Positions 47,193-61,417 of a stretch of 64,000 nt of DNA are shown here, piece by piece (within the stretch, counting starts at the first letter, position 1; every line of letters begins with the position of its first letter). The position numbers were made by a program, and so were the translations under genes. The notes under the pieces were generated by a model. It saw nothing but the letters and a program-made list of their open reading frames with translations. It was not told where the DNA came from and ran no database searches. The stretch is from positions 9,439,001-9,503,000 of the forward strand of contig NC_082611.1 in the NCBI RefSeq assembly GCF_030936135.1. Reading direction: 5' to 3'. This DNA comes from Gavia stellata. Its lineage: Eukaryota; Chordata; Aves; Gaviiformes; Gaviidae.

Positions 47193-49229
47193 GTAAGTTG
47201 TTTTGGTTCATATCTGGGAATCAAGGGCAGGAAGGTTAAAGTTAGTATTTGCTCTGGACCACAGCTGCACCCTACTACTGATGCAGAATACATTTACAGG
47301 GTAATCTTGAGGAGGCTGCAAGTAGGTCTTTTTTACACCACTAAGTTAAGGAGGAGGATAATCTGTAAAGGAGTCAGCCAGGGACAGAGTATTTTTCATG
47401 AAGCAGTTATGAAAAATGCACCACAGCTTGGGAGGAAAAAAAAAAAACCCTCCAGAAGCATGAAACTATATTCCGGTTCCTGCTGCCTTTCCTGTTCATT
47501 CCCAAGGCACACACCAGCCAGGCTGGCAGTCCTTCCCCCTTCCACCATTAAATAAGCCTCCAGGTAAGGAGACACAACAGTGCAACAGAGGAGCACACTT
47601 CCAGAATTGATTTCTCCCAGACTTCAAGCTGACTTCTTGACTTTGCTTTATTCAGTTAGTGCCTATGACTATCACAGCACAGTTACTATGTGTACTCTCT
47701 TTTGATCTAAACTTCTCTACATAGTGGTGAATTTAGGCTACTTGATGGGGGAAGAAAAAAGAACAACAGTAACTAATTTTATTCTTACAGAAGACTATCT
47801 ACAGGAGAAAAGAGTTGGTAAATTGCTGCCATTTTACTGTTTTGTTTGAATAATTTTCTGTAGGAGAATTTTAAATGCCTTGTGTATCAGAAGGGGCAGC
47901 TGCTCCTTTTTCCAGATGGGTATTATGGTACAAGGCACTGATACAATTTGGAAGATGGACTATTGACTGTTGTGAAATGATGCTGAAAATGATGCAATCA
48001 ATTTAATTCTCTAATGGCCTAAGGAAAGGAGGGGAAACTTTCTGGGCATTGTTTGACCTGCCTTATGAGAGGCTGAAAATCCTGTTCTGAGTAATCAGAA
48101 GATGGATCTCATTTTATACAACTTTTTTTTGATTCAGTAGCTGAAGGACAAAGAACTGAATCTCAATTTATAATTCCAGTTCCTTCCACCATTACTCAAA
48201 ATGAATGAAGACAACAGCTTTCATTCCAAAACTTGAAGTGCTTCAAGCCTTTAGATGACCTTCAAGAGAACTGCAAGATAGTCTGACTATAGTCATCAAA
48301 ACTTTTCTGGTTCAATTGGATCCTGTAGAAGTGTGCTATTTTATCAAATATTTTGTGTCGATGAATCAGTTTGAACTTTTCTTTTTAAAAAAATAAATAG
48401 AGTGAGATATCTGTATCACAGGATGAAGGGAGACATCAGTTCAATTCCCTGTTCTGACCTAGTCAGGGATACCTGGGATGAAAAATGATCTAAGCATATG
48501 AACATCTGTGTGCGAGTTAGAGGGCGAGTGAGAGAGCACATGCATCTTGGTGTCCCCCACAAAACCGAACTTTCATCCTGAAAATATAAGTTATGGCAAT
48601 TCCACATTCACATAATAAAAGGCTTTGTATTGCTCCACAGCAGAATTAACATGTGTTTCAAAACCTGAAAAGCTGCTGAAATTGGAATTGCTGCCCTTTC
48701 ATCAATAAAATACTGACATCAAAAAATAGGGAAATTGTTACATCCTCCTGATCAATACAGGTTGCTTCAGAGAGTGCGTGTACTACAGAAACAATAATTT
48801 GTTGCATCATTCTGTACAACAGAAGCCAAAGATCATGTTCCTCTTTTTTTTAAAGAAGTAAAAGAATTTAAACGAACAGGAAAGCTACAAAAGATAGTTT
48901 TACCTCGCATCTGGTGAACTGACTTTCCATAGCCTCAAACTAGGTATCATTTAAACAAACCAGCCCTAAGTTCAGAGCATTGTCTGATGCTCTACATCTG
49001 AAGAGCTCCTGTGCAACTGCAAGGTCTCTCCTGAACCATACCCTGGGCAACACTATAGGGATGGCCATGGTATTTCTCTCCATGAATTATCACTTTGTTA
49101 CAGTCTTCTGACCCCAGACACATTAACCTGAGCTGCTCTCAATCACAGCAAGGTTCAGGGAGCAATTCTAATCCAAAGTTTGTTTGCCTGCATTAGCTTG
49201 GTGCTGTCTATAAAGGACACCTTGGCTAT

Positions 49230-49390
49230 AAAGGTAAGGGACTAGGATTCATGAGATCTGTTTTCAACTCTCAGTTCCACTACAAGTTTCCTGAGCAGGT
49301 CATTTAATTTCTTCAGAGCTTTCACCTACTCTAAGCATATGCTAACTGCTGAAACTGTAAATTACCCAAAAGCAGGACCACCTAACACTG
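49230..49390 (+). repeat. MIR/CORE-SINE-like element
   Basis: The order of boxes fits the SINE core: GATCTGTTTTCAACTCTCAG, then TTTCCTGAGCAGGTCATTTA, then ATTTCTTCAGAGC (compare ttctattcccagctctg, gggcaagtcatttaa, cctctgtgcc). It is degenerate but collinear over about 110 bp. Confidence 0.5.
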
Positions 49391-52300
49391 TGTACCTGTA
49401 ATAGCTGGCAGAGAGTGGGGAATGAGTGGCAGCTGGAGTCCAGTGCAATACTGCATTACAAACATTAAGATACCAAGCAAACTCCTCCCAGCCAGTCCAC
49501 CCCGATTGGGCATTTCTCCCACTGTTTCACTGGCAGTCACAGGCTGAACATGCAGTGAGATGCTCTGAACAAAAAGTCAGGCTCGCAGCTTTTTGCAAGA
49601 GGACGTGCAAGGAAAGCATCCAGGACCTGATGCAACCTTGCTGGTTCAGTATGCCTCCCCTTTATCCACCACATACTTTATAACAAGCCTTCAGGATAAA
49701 CAATGCCTCAACATTTTTGATTAAATGCTTTTCAAGCTCTTAAAAGTCCCTAGCAAGCGAGTTAGTTTGGTCTGTGGTACTGTATTATACAACAAGAATG
49801 ATTGATTGAAACAAACCTTTTCCCCTCTCACTCCAGAGCTATTTCCACAAGTATTTTGATTCTGGCAAGAAGTATGACATTATTGATTTGCTCTGCACTG
49901 CTTGGTCTGGAGCCTCATCTGCAAAAGCATTACTCTTTATTGCTTCAATAATTTCACTGACTACAGAGAACTCCATTGTATTTTTTTTACTTAGCGTTTA
50001 GTGATTCTTTAAATTTTTTATGTGCTCTGAAGCTGAATATCAGCCATTTGCAGAAAGGCACTGGAAGGTAACCAGAAATTCAGATGTCTCCATAGACATG
50101 GGACTACTACTCTTGCTGATCCAAAGCTCCCCACAGAGGTTTTGCTTGGTCTGGGACACTGATAGCACACTGAATTTTTGCAAGATTTAAAGTGATAAGG
50201 AGGGCTGGGCACAGAAGGGAAACTGATTGTGAACTCAGGACAGCACCAATTTCTGTGCTCAGATGGCTCCTGGTCCGTAAAAGTAAAAGTAGTGTTTGAT
50301 GCCTGAGCCAGACCCACAGCAGATCCTAGCAATGGGTCTCCAAAAGCACCTTCATTTTACCCCTTTTCCTTCCAAAGCCCTCTGTTTATTGTGCTGGATG
50401 CACAGCAAATTCCAGACCACTAAAAGATCCAAGGGCACCCTGAGTGTACATTTTTGGCAGATTTCCAACTGTGGATCTGCCCATATAGCCTATGACCGTG
50501 TGGGGCCTCTCTGAATACAGAATTTGCATTTTGACACAACACGGAGTTTGGTTGTCTGCTGTCCCCTTTGGTCTCCACATTGAGATAAAAGTCTCATGAG
50601 AAGACAAGACTGCAGCTGATGCACTGATAGCAAAGGGTGACAAAAGGGTGCCACTTGTTTGCTCAGATAGAGGCGTTTGAATAACGCCTTAAAAACCCTG
50701 CATGATTTGAGCACCTTCTGCTCTTTGAAAGGTGAACCATAAACCCAATGGGATTGGAAAATGGGTGCTGGGAGAAGGAGCATCTACAAAGTCAAGCATT
50801 CATCCCAGGAGCCACTTCCACATGGAAGAGGTAACAGACTGACATTCAGCTCAGAAACATGCTAGAGGCTCCAAGGAAAGGCAGTGCCGTAGCCCACTCA
50901 AACTAAGGGAAGCCCAAGAAAACACAAACACAGCATGGCATGACTTGAAAGAGGTTTGGTCCAGTGGTTTCATAATGGGCCAAGATCTACGAGGAGAACC
51001 ACTGATCACTGCTTATTTTCACAGGCTGTTTCCTTGTGTTTCAGCTACATGCTGTAACTCAGCTTGCAGGCTGAGGACCAAACCAATTACAATAAGACAG
51101 AAAACCTCCCACTCTCATTAGAGATGTGAATGAGCTGTGATCTTCACATTAAGTAGGATTTTAAAGTTTCCAGGACACTGCAACATACAGAGTTATTTAG
51201 CAGCCTGAAAAGGTCACATCTACTCTGCCTCCCACCACAGAGCACAATAGGCATCAAACACAATAGGTCATGTATTTTCATGCTATAGATTTTGGGGGAA
51301 CAGGAATTAGAAAAAAGAACGTGTTTGCAAAATAACAAAACTATGAATGGGGTAAGCAGATGGCCAACACATCCTCTGTCATGTGAAAGTTCCCTTTCAC
51401 TAGTCTTAAGAGAAACACTGAACAGCTTCCATATCTGAAGAAATCAGACTCAAGCCTTTAATACTGAACCGAGAATGAATCCCTAAACTAAGATTTCATT
51501 ATACACGACATCTGCCCAGAAGCCGTTTTGCACCTCAGTCTTTGCTTTATGACCAAAGAAATTAACAGCTTCATGTGAGGTGTCAGGCAGCGAGTTCGTA
51601 AAACCGAAACCCCAAAGCTTCTCTTTGTCAAGCTGCTAACTTCTCTATTTTGGATAGCAAAGGGTGTTCCAAAGAAAAAGATGGTATTACACCCCAAGAT
51701 ATTGCACTATGACACTTTAAAGATGTATAGTCTTAGATTGTGTGGTAATTTTCCCATGTAGAAGATAAATATCTTTAGAGGGTATGTTTAGAGGAAGGAA
51801 AATACAATAAAATGTGCAATGCTGCAAGCATATACTGAAACTCTGTATAAAACCTTTTCACGTGTTTTCTCTCTCTCCAAGCAGCTGGATGATCTGATGA
51901 AACACAGCTGACTCATTCCCATCGCCACTACCCTGGACTGTATTTTCACACAGGGTGGAGGCAGAACCTTACTCACTTCTAGAACTGCTCCACTAACCAC
52001 CTCCTTCCCTACCTACTTCAAAAGCAAGAGATCTCTTTTCAGAGCAATGGAAATTCCACCCCAAATCCTCAAATAAGAAACTCTCCCATGAAGGCACACT
52101 GACCTTATCCTGCTTAAGGCACAGAGCCTGGACTGCTAGTGTAACTGGCAGCATGGCTTCATTGCATCACTTGCTGCAAATGCACACACAGATGTGCTGC
52201 TGAAAGGTTCAGAGTAAAGCTACATTAAAATGCTAAGTTCTGCTTTTGTGTAAGTGAAAACTGGGTCAGCTTATTGAAATCACTAGAACGCTGCCTCTCT

Positions 52301-55300
52301 ACACCACTGAAGAATTAGGCTCAAAACTAATTTTGTCATGTTTTTAAAGACTGTCCCAGTGGTTTTAAACCTATTTCTTTGGTTGTACATTTATTGACCT
52401 TATTTAAGAGACTTTTCAGTAGTTCTAATCTGCACATCTGTTCAATGCAACAACAGGGCAATTACAAAAGCAATTTCAAAAGATACTTCTAGTATTTAGG
52501 GCTGACAGATTCTTGCAGGTGACAGCTGTTTTGCCACACTGCCAAGTCCACAGCAAGCTTTGTATCACACCCAGAAAGGTTCCAGGAAAACAATACATGA
52601 GCCACAAGTCACTGTAGCAGAGACTTTATCAATGGATAAAACATCACACGGTCCTGCCAGGGCACAGGGAAGGCTCACCTCATCTCACCTCCAGCACTGC
52701 AAGCTCTGTGGCACCATCTTCCTCACGTGCCAGCACCTCCATGCTTTCTGGAAGATGAAAGCATGCCTGTTCTCCCAGGCACGTTTGCCACATAAAGCAT
52801 CCTTCCAGACACCATTTGGAGAAATTGAAAGGGTGGGGGGCAAGGGCATTATTTTTGTCTTGTTTGTACCTTTATGGATTTAGCCTAAGCCTTTAGTTTA
52901 AGGGGTAGACTTCTAATGATTTCAGGGAAATCAGGCCCAGTTTGAATACTGGGTTGTTTTGGGGTTTTTGTTTGTTTGGTTTTTTTAAATTATCACCTAC
53001 ATTTCTTTTTCAATGTTTAATGCAAACCTTGCTCTTAACAGCTGGATACTACTAACTGCGATCCTGCAGGTCATCAGCCAACATTGAACTAAGTGGGAGA
53101 GGAAGACATTGCCTGCACTACTGCAGTATCTGGTACTGATCAGACCACACCAACAAATTGGTATGTGCTCTGGATCACAGCTGCTCTTCAGTGGTCCATT
53201 AATGTCTGCACTGTTTTAAACCCTCTCTTCAGCTTTCAGTCCTTAGGGCAGTCAATGTCATTACGGTAAGTGGCTTCCCTGTCCCCCACCCTGCTTATAC
53301 TGTATTGAATTATGAACTTTATATTTCCAACTGACTGATCAAACCTTTCTTTGCTGGGTGAGCTCAGGCTTTTAATTTTGTATCAGAAACAGGTTAAGTC
53401 CTTAGCCTGTTGTGACTAAACTAAGTTTACTGAAATACTGTAAGAGGCTCTTCTCTAAGAAGTCATTAGAGCAAATCACTTTCTCTGTAAGTAAACAGGT
53501 AGACTTCCTGTGAAATACTAAACATTTCCTGCTTTCATTATTTCAGTACAAGAAGTGTGATGTAAGTAAGCCTTCTAAGCTAACAGGTCAGTTTGAAGAT
53601 CTACATGAAGCTCAGATGTTGTAATGCTCCCATATCTAACTTGATATTTACTATTACTGCAAATGTTCACAGGTAATTTTGACTTTGGATTTGTGAGTCA
53701 AAGGAACTTATCTGCTCATTGTTTGCAAAGTCTAACCTCTCCACAAGTACAGGACTGGTACCTAATATATTTAGCAAAGATTGGAATACCCAGAGTGAAG
53801 TTAGGTGGGAATTTTGCTCACTCTTTATTGCCATTTTCCTAATGGCATTTTTCCCCCCCATCCTAAACAGTACCAGCTGTAGGTAGCCACGTATCAGACT
53901 CATTTCTAGAGGTGTCACTACTGCCAGTCACAGAAAGCTGGCTTCATTTGTTGACTGCCAAATCCTGTAAAAAAGAACAGCTCCACAGGTAACAGTAGCA
54001 TCTCTTCAAAATATGATGGCCAATACAGTGGCTTTAAAAGCTCTTGCCTGACTTATTTTATATGGTCCAGAATACACACTTTCCTTGCTTTTTCAATCTG
54101 CTTTTAAAATGAAGAAAGAAGATAATTACTAGTGGGGGATTATATAGGGGACCTGTTTTACAGCAACACAGAAAATCACTGCGCAGCACTGGAGAATAAT
54201 ACAGCCACTCTCCTCCCTCACTGAATCCACCATTTATTATTCCATTTGCATCATCTGAAATGAAGCAATGTATTAATGTGCTTTGTCAAATAAGAAATGG
54301 TGGAGATCAGTTTATCACTTCAATAAAAAGATGAGGCATGTGTTGACTTCTGAATTAAGTATGCAGGTAGTATTCAGTATTACCCCCTGCTCTGCAGCAG
54401 GAAGGCTGTCTGGGGACTCTCCTCTCTAACCCCTGCCAAAAATCTTCTCTGGCAGTTGCTCATTTCTCATAGAAGCTCATTACCTTTAATAAGACAGAAA
54501 CAACATTATTAGACCACGGCGTGCAGATTCGTCACCCTCTTTGCCAGGCTGTTTTCCCCACAGCCTGTCCTTGTTTTGTTGTTTTTCCCCCAGTAAAGGA
54601 TAGCAAATCAAGTCCATCAGAAAAACAGCAGCCCTTGGGTTTTTTTGTTGTTGTTTTGACACTTACATGACTATTTTTAAGAGGGTCTACTTTCACAAGT
54701 TCAGTTCATTCCCACTACACGTGCGCTTTTATTCACAAGTATAGCACAAGCCTCTTCCACGTCTGCATTTTATCTGACTTCATGTGTCAGTTAGGAAGAG
54801 GTGCCAAGTGTTACATTTTCAATGGCTAAATATTTTACAAAGTCTGTATTTCACCTAGCCAGGACACACTGATAATCCAAAACAGAACCTCACTCTTTTG
54901 AATGGTCTCTTAAGAAAACAGGAAGAGGAAACCTCAAAACTACACTAGTGTAGCACAGCGCACTTGAACTGCAGAGTGCTTTGGGGGCTTAGATAGCCTT
55001 TTTGTTCTGTTTGGACTTTAAATTAAGTAAGGGCATCTGGTTGTCGATCAGAACTCTTTACAGTTATTTATACTAAGCTGATCTCAGAGGACTAACAGCT
55101 AGGACACACTACACTGGATGACAGAATTTGGCCTCAAGAATACAGTGAGATATTCCAGGATGTTTCCTGTATTAATTTTCTCCAATAAGTTTGCCTGGTG
55201 GTTTGAAGCAATTGAGCCATTTTATTAATCTGAGGTAAAAACAGAAGATTAACATGTTTTCTGTCAGTAGTTTGTGTGTGTTTACTGCATATCTAACTCC

Positions 55301-56519
55301 TTACTAGATTTGGGTAGTGTTATACCCAATCTACTAATGTCTGACTTTCTGCCTGGATTTGTGAAGGAACATAAATCTGGCGAATGATCGCAGACCCATT
55401 TTTCTTGAAAAATCTAATTTTATTTACAGATCTTAGTGCTGATTCACATAGTAACTGAATTTTAAAAAGCACATTTTCAGATGTTTTGATCTTACCAGTG
55501 TTTCTGAATTCAAGAGCTTCATCCACACTAGAAAAACATTCAGAGAATACATACAAAAAAGGGAATATGAATTAATTAGGGTTCAGTTCCTGACAGAAGC
55601 TGAGCATCTGCTGAGCACACAGATCCCGTTTCCACTGGGAAATAAATAAATAAAAATCAAACCCTAAATTAAATCAATTTGTATTACAGGCACTCAGAAC
55701 CATTCAGGACTGGGCATTTGTGATCTAACTTTAACATGAAGATGATATTGAAGATGTTCAGAGTTAACTGCTGTAAGCAGCTTTAACATCAGTATAGCAT
55801 GAGCACTAAGGAGCAGGAGCTGCCTGTTAGCAGTAACCTGTATCATGCCCAGTTTTGATGAAGAACTCAGGATATTTTACAGTATGTCATACCATAAATA
55901 GATCAAAGGATGATAATTACTATTAAATGCAGCTGTTTTCATAACAGAATTTACTTCCCTGTCAATAAACAAATTAAGTTTTTTTGGCTAAGTTTTTAGC
56001 ACAATTCTCAGTGACTTAGCTCTATGATTCATTAGAAGTCACTTTCCTTAAAGCCTTCTATGTTGACTGTGAAATTTTTGTTGTTGCTTGAGACTTTCCT
56101 GTCATCTCTCCTCTCCACAGTTTGTATCAACTAATCCCTTGCAAAATCATCTTTGTGCTTTATCCTGTATATTAAGTACACCCTCCCACCTGGGCCACTC
56201 AAGTCATTAAGGGGACTCTGACACTACACATACTCTTCTCTTCCCCTCTCTTACCTCCACAGTAGAAGTATCCTGACATGCCTTATAAAAGATGGTAGTA
56301 GAAATCCATGTATGAATGGGACTTAAAAGATCATTTATGGAAACAGTTTTTTAGTACAGATGATTCATTGCTAAATAGACCTTTATGGCAATATATATTT
56401 TATACATGTGGGACCTACAATAGTCCATGCAAGAACCATTCTTTGTAAAGACCAGGTTCCCAAAGACAACACAGTTATCCAAAAGGTGTAAATATGAAAG
56501 CTTTAATTTCAGAGGGTTA

Positions 56520-56595
56520 CTAGTTCTTAAGAGCAGGAAGGAACAGATATAATCTTTAAGGGTGATCACCTTTGCAATGCATAGGCGAGCCTGCA
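56520..56595 (-). repeat. CR1 LINE 3'-end fragment, minus orientation
   Basis: AGTTCTTAAGAGCAGGAAGG, then AACAGATATAATCTTTAAGG, reads as the reverse complement of the CR1 tail (tttaaggccagaagggaccattatgatcatctagtc). It shares a 42-bp segment, with about five mismatches, with the copy at 58.2 kb. Confidence 0.5.
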
Positions 56596-58154
56596 GACAG
56601 GCTGGTGCTCCAGATCAAAGCACTATGCTAACTGCACTGTTAGCATGGTGCCAATATCAAAGTTATTGATAATTTAAAGTGTCATTATTGCTAACTAGGT
56701 TCTTGTTGGCCTAAAAATGCCAGCAATGATGTAAGATACATTCAATAGGATAATGAAGTCTACTTGTGATATACTGGCAAGGCAGATCTTGGTTTGTGTG
56801 CAGAGCTTGGAAAAGCCCTGGTCTTCAAAATTCTGTCCTGGACAGACAGCCTTTAATTGTAACGTGGAACCCATGTCTCAGGAGAGAGAAACATGAATAA
56901 ATTGCACAGCTTTTACTGCTTTAAGATGCTACTGTTGCCCATTCATTCTTTCACCCCTCTGTTTTTTTAAAAGACAAACTCTCTCACTAAGCAGCCTATT
57001 GATAACCTTTTGGCATATTCCAATACGGGATCAGAAAACAAAACCAATAGGGAAATACACACCATTACTAATTGATAATTAAAAAGGACGACCAGTTAAA
57101 GTCTAAAACTAAATCTATCATGACTGAAACAGTACAGGAGGGTAATTAATAGCAAACTGCAACATTATTACAGCACTAATGCAGTGCAATTGTATGGGAA
57201 TACTGAAATCCCTGGAATGTGAGAGGAATTTAAAAGCCAGCTGATACAACCGTAAATCACAGTGAGTGGGGCTGCAGGTATGAATTGTGCTGAAAAACTG
57301 GAGAGTGGTAAAACTCCATCATTCATTTCATTATCTTCTTTCCCCTTCCATCTCTCCCTCTTCCCAATTTGATTTTCCATCAAATTTCTGGCAAAATCCA
57401 TGTCCTTTTCCATCTAAATGGACTATTCTCTCCTAGCTAGCACTAACCCTTTGGTATGAGAATTGCCTTCTTACTTTTTCACTGCCTTTAATAATATACA
57501 AGACTAATTAATTATTTTGCAACATATTAACTTGCAAGTAGAATACAACAAAGAAACAGTGCACGCTATCTTGCCAAAAAGAGAAGTCAGCAGTAAAGAT
57601 GATGATCAGTTGACACGGCCAGGGACAGGCCCACAATTTAGAGTAATTTTTATTACCCTTCCTTTGTTAATCAACCATGACTACTGATTAATATGTAAAA
57701 CGGAACCAAGAGCTCTACAAAGGTACATTATTTTATTCTGGATTTGGTCAGAAGAAAGAAGTTGAGGTCACTGTTTTGTGAAGGTTAGAAAAATCTCACC
57801 TGAGCCACAAAATGAAGATAAAGTACCAAAATGTCAGCTCGACTGGGAGATTCTGTTCTTTGCAAAATTAAATAACTGTAGGCTTCAATGAATTTTTAAG
57901 TGACTAAGTTGGGCGTACTTCAATACAGTTCTGCCTTTCTAGCCTGCACTCCTGTACTTAGCTGTTCCTCCTCCTACTTTAGAGGTATTTTATGACCTTC
58001 TGGAAACAGCTCTCTGGGAAGTTAGTGCTTGCAAAAAGTACCTAGAATTCTGAAAGGTCTTCTCTGAAGAAGTGAATATGTAAAAAACCATCCTATGCAA
58101 CAAATCTACTTCTACTATACACCAAATTATTTCCACACCCTCTTCTATCCTGCC

Positions 58155-58240
58155 TAAATGAAAACTTTCATTTCAGAGGGTCATTAGCTCTCAAGAGCAG
58201 GAAGGATGCTCTTAGTCTGCAACTCCTATGCAAGTCTAAC
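58155..58240 (-). repeat. Second copy of the minus-orientation CR1-like repeat
   Basis: CTTTCATTTCAGAGGGTCAT, then TAGCTCTCAAGAGCAGGAAG, matches 56498-56540 closely, and the sequence after it again resembles the reversed CR1 end. The two copies lie 1.65 kb apart in the same orientation. Confidence 0.5.
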
Positions 58241-59216
58241 AAGCTGATGATAGCATGTTAGACCTGGTATCCATGATCATCTGTCTACAAGGAATCTACA
58301 GCTGGCAGCCAACAGCATGGTAATGACTGGAGGCACTGTAGCCAGGTTTTGATTTCCATTGCTATCTGACATCTCCCCACTTGTCAAGACCAGCTTTTTA
58401 TAGGTAAAAATTCTTCATTCCACTAACTGACAAGCTCTGTGCCAGTCTTTTGCTCTCTGTACAGGCTATTCCTTGCCCACCGCAGCCAAAAGTGTTTTCT
58501 CCTTTGTCTGTTTCAGGAACATTCATTATTAACATGGGGCAGGGATCAAATCATCATCTACACAATAAAAATGAGAGGAAGTATTTTCTCAACACGAGGC
58601 CGTAACTGTACTATTTACCAAGACATAACCAACACCCTGAGAGGTTACTAACTATAAGCCAAAGAAAAACATCACTTTTCAGAAGCCAGGTTTTGCCAGG
58701 AGACGTGCCATCTATAGCAAGGTTTTGCACAGGTACTTGCAATCAGTGAATAATATTCTGCACACATACAAGCTTTTGTGAGATCAGGACCTAAATAACT
58801 TCAGAAATACAGATGGAAACATCCACTAGACTACTGATGTATCACACAATGCTAAGTACATTTTAAGATGCTCTTATTTTCTACCAGCATTGTATGAAAG
58901 TACACGCACGATTCATAAAATGAGAGCACTGCAGAATCATGGGTTTATTCAGAAGTTCAGTGGCATTGCAGTATATTACCAAATCCATGTTCCCACCAGA
59001 TCAAACATACCACACTCTAGATTGGCATTTAATACAGATATTTGTAGCCTGCAGGAATAATAAATGGAACTAATTAAGTTTAATAATTCAAGAGAACCTG
59101 GCATGCCTGATTGCTACAGAAATGCTAATTGTCTTTCTCCTTCTCTTCCAAATCTCACCCAATCCCCCTCCCCTAAAAATTATTCTGGAAACTTCATAAA
59201 ATGTAAATACATTAAG

Positions 59217-59231
59217 AAAAAAAAAAAAAAA
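59217..59231 (+). repeat. A15 homopolymer
   Basis: Fifteen adenines follow ATTAAG. No upstream retroposed sequence could be named. Confidence 0.85.
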
Positions 59232-59270
59232 TCACAATGGTGACCCCCTTCCAACATACAGAAAACACCC

Positions 59271-59345
59271 TGGGACAGATTTACAGCTGATGCAAACTTG
59301 ACTAAAATCCTACAGACTTTAAGGGAGTAATGCCTGTTTTCACAA
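59271..59345 (+). repeat. Worn palindromic interspersed repeat (tentative)
   Basis: GGGACAGATTTACAGCTGATG followed by TAAAATCCTACAGACTTTAA parallels a common archosaur/turtle palindrome (ccagattctcagctggtgtaaat ... gacttcaatgg). A similar trace is at about 63.51-63.59 kb (GGGACAGATTCCAATAGC, then ATTACTTCAGTGGGG). Confidence 0.35.
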
Positions 59346-60448
59346 GGAGTCAGCTTAGTAATAAAGGAGATTTATTTTCTTATATGTCCTGTTATCACAG
59401 AAACAGGACCCAAAAAGCTACCTTAGACAGATCTTCCTAAATCCAAGTCATCAGCTACACTGCAGCAGAGATTTCAAATGCTGCAATATCTGTACCATTT
59501 GGTTCATGTGTGTTGGCATGCAGTAACTTTTAATGAAGATCTACTTCATTCAGCAGAGCAATGTTGAAAAGCATGAATATTTCTATAAAATTATGGCTCT
59601 GTTCTTTCCCCACATTTCCCAGTCAGGACTATTATCAAAACACAGGTATAAATTAACTATTTAAAACCTGCAATAGTATCTTACACTGACCGAAAAACCA
59701 TTCATCAGTTAAGAGAAGATAAAATTGAGAGAAGGTTTTATCAGAAGCACTGGACTCATGAGGGGAAGTATATATGTGAAGAATTTGCCCTGGATGCAAG
59801 TTAGTCAGTGTGAACGACTCCAGACTAGCAGCTACCCATACGGGAAGCAATATGCACGGTGTTTATTTCTAATAAAGAATGTACCACGAAATTATAAAAA
59901 AATAAAAGCAACAATCCCAGCTGCACCTATACATTTTCTTCCAAAATCCACCTCAAGCCAATACTCTTTTGCCAAGATGAGGAGTTAAAGAAAATATTCT
60001 TTAACAGATGATTAATTTCCTTTGTGGTACAGTGAAAATCTTTAGAGCCAGAGGTTGACTTAGATTACCTTGCTAACTAATAAAGAGAACAGGTTTTTAA
60101 TTAGGTCGCCTAAAGCTCATTCTTCCTTCGTTCTTTATGATTCTTCTTTTGCACAGTGGAATTACTACCACTAACATATATATATAAAAAATTTAAAAAT
60201 ACACACACATATAGGTATACAGAGAGAACATCACATCAGTGAGAAGCAGAGACATTTCCTCCTCCTGCACAGGCATTTCTACCTAACAATAACTGTGCAA
60301 AAAGAGACTTGGCATGTGCAAACATCAGCTTCACTCTTCAGATCTCTTTTCCTGGGCAAGACATATTTAATAGGCAGGCTGCTGGGGCACCCAGTATAAC
60401 TATTACCATAGCATTTCTTATCATTGCCTATATCCATTTGGCATCCGT

Positions 60449-60560
60449 TTTTTGACTGGAAGCTCTTCCAGACAAGGCTGTTCTCTTGTACAGGGCCTAG
60501 CACAGTGGGTCCTGACCAGCAGTGATGGATTCTCAGCAGCATCATTAAAACCACCATTTT
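60449..60560 (+). repeat. MIR/CORE-SINE 3' end
   Basis: GACTGGAAGCTCTTCCAGACA, then TTGTACAGGGCCTAGCACAG, then TGGGTCCTGACC, matches the conserved SINE tail (gactgtaagctctt..gggcaggg, tgtacagcgcctagcaca, atggggtcctgg) in order and spacing. Confidence 0.65.
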
Positions 60561-61368
60561 TTGTTTGTAAAATATGTACAACATTTGCCTGATAGAATAA
60601 CTCTGAACAAGGTTGGCTCCCACATTCATGTTTGAAATTACTGGAGATGGTAGGTTTCACATGTGTATAGTATGGGATGTGCAGAGAGCTGCATAAAGGC
60701 TGTGAATTATTTACACATTTACCATTATTCAGTTCAGATGAGTTGCCTTTGCTCACTAAGTCCCACGTCTGCTCATTTACTATGAGCATGGGGGAGGCTC
60801 TGTTAAGCCAGCAAACATCAACCCAAAGCATGTGTTAGACTTGCATCTCACAGAGGACTGGATGTACAGCAGCACTGAGGAGCAGGTTGGGGGAAAACAG
60901 TGCTGTGACATGCAAGAGAGGTGCCAAACCTAAGCAGCTCATCTTGAATTTCAGGCTGTCATTACTTTCAGGCAAAGACAGCTACTGAATACAGGCAAAT
61001 AGAATATAAGCCTACATGCCACTAAAACAAATTTACTTCCCAAGCTAAAAGGCTTGTTTGCCAAGTCTTCAATTGTTGCAACAACTGCTTATCCCAAAAC
61101 CTGCAAAGGCTCCACACTTTCCACAGTATTCAGTTTTATGAGATTCTTTGGGACAGGCTTTGTTGTTTTATGTATTTCACCTCACTGTAGTTCTGTTGTG
61201 CAGGTTTCTTCCTTTTCCTCAGCTGTGCCCAGAGAGAGCACTTAAGGCCAATAATTACATATGCACAGCACATCCTCCTTCTATTGTATACTATGCTTTT
61301 TCAAAGTTTAATAAGCCTCTGAAAAAAAGGAGCATTCCTGTTCAGTTGCATCTGGGTGTAATGAAGTC

Positions 61369-61417
61369 AGGTTTTTTGTTTGGTTTGGTTTTGTTTGTTG
61401 TTTTTTCCCCCCCCCCC
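61369..61417 (+). repeat. T/G-rich tract ending in C11
   Basis: A GTTT/GGTTT-type stretch runs into T6C11 (61401-61417). Similar T/G or complementary A/C stretches occur near 6.18, 52.96 and 54.6 kb, a texture often seen in bird non-coding DNA. Confidence 0.8.

Noticed and set aside
49838..50002. Open frame of about 55 codons after a strong pyrimidine tract
   Set aside because: No credible donor or partner exon was found, and the second half is low-complexity and T-rich.
53241..53266. 26-nt segment between a good acceptor and a GTAAGT donor
   Set aside because: A microexon without neighbouring exons cannot be told from chance splice-like sequence.
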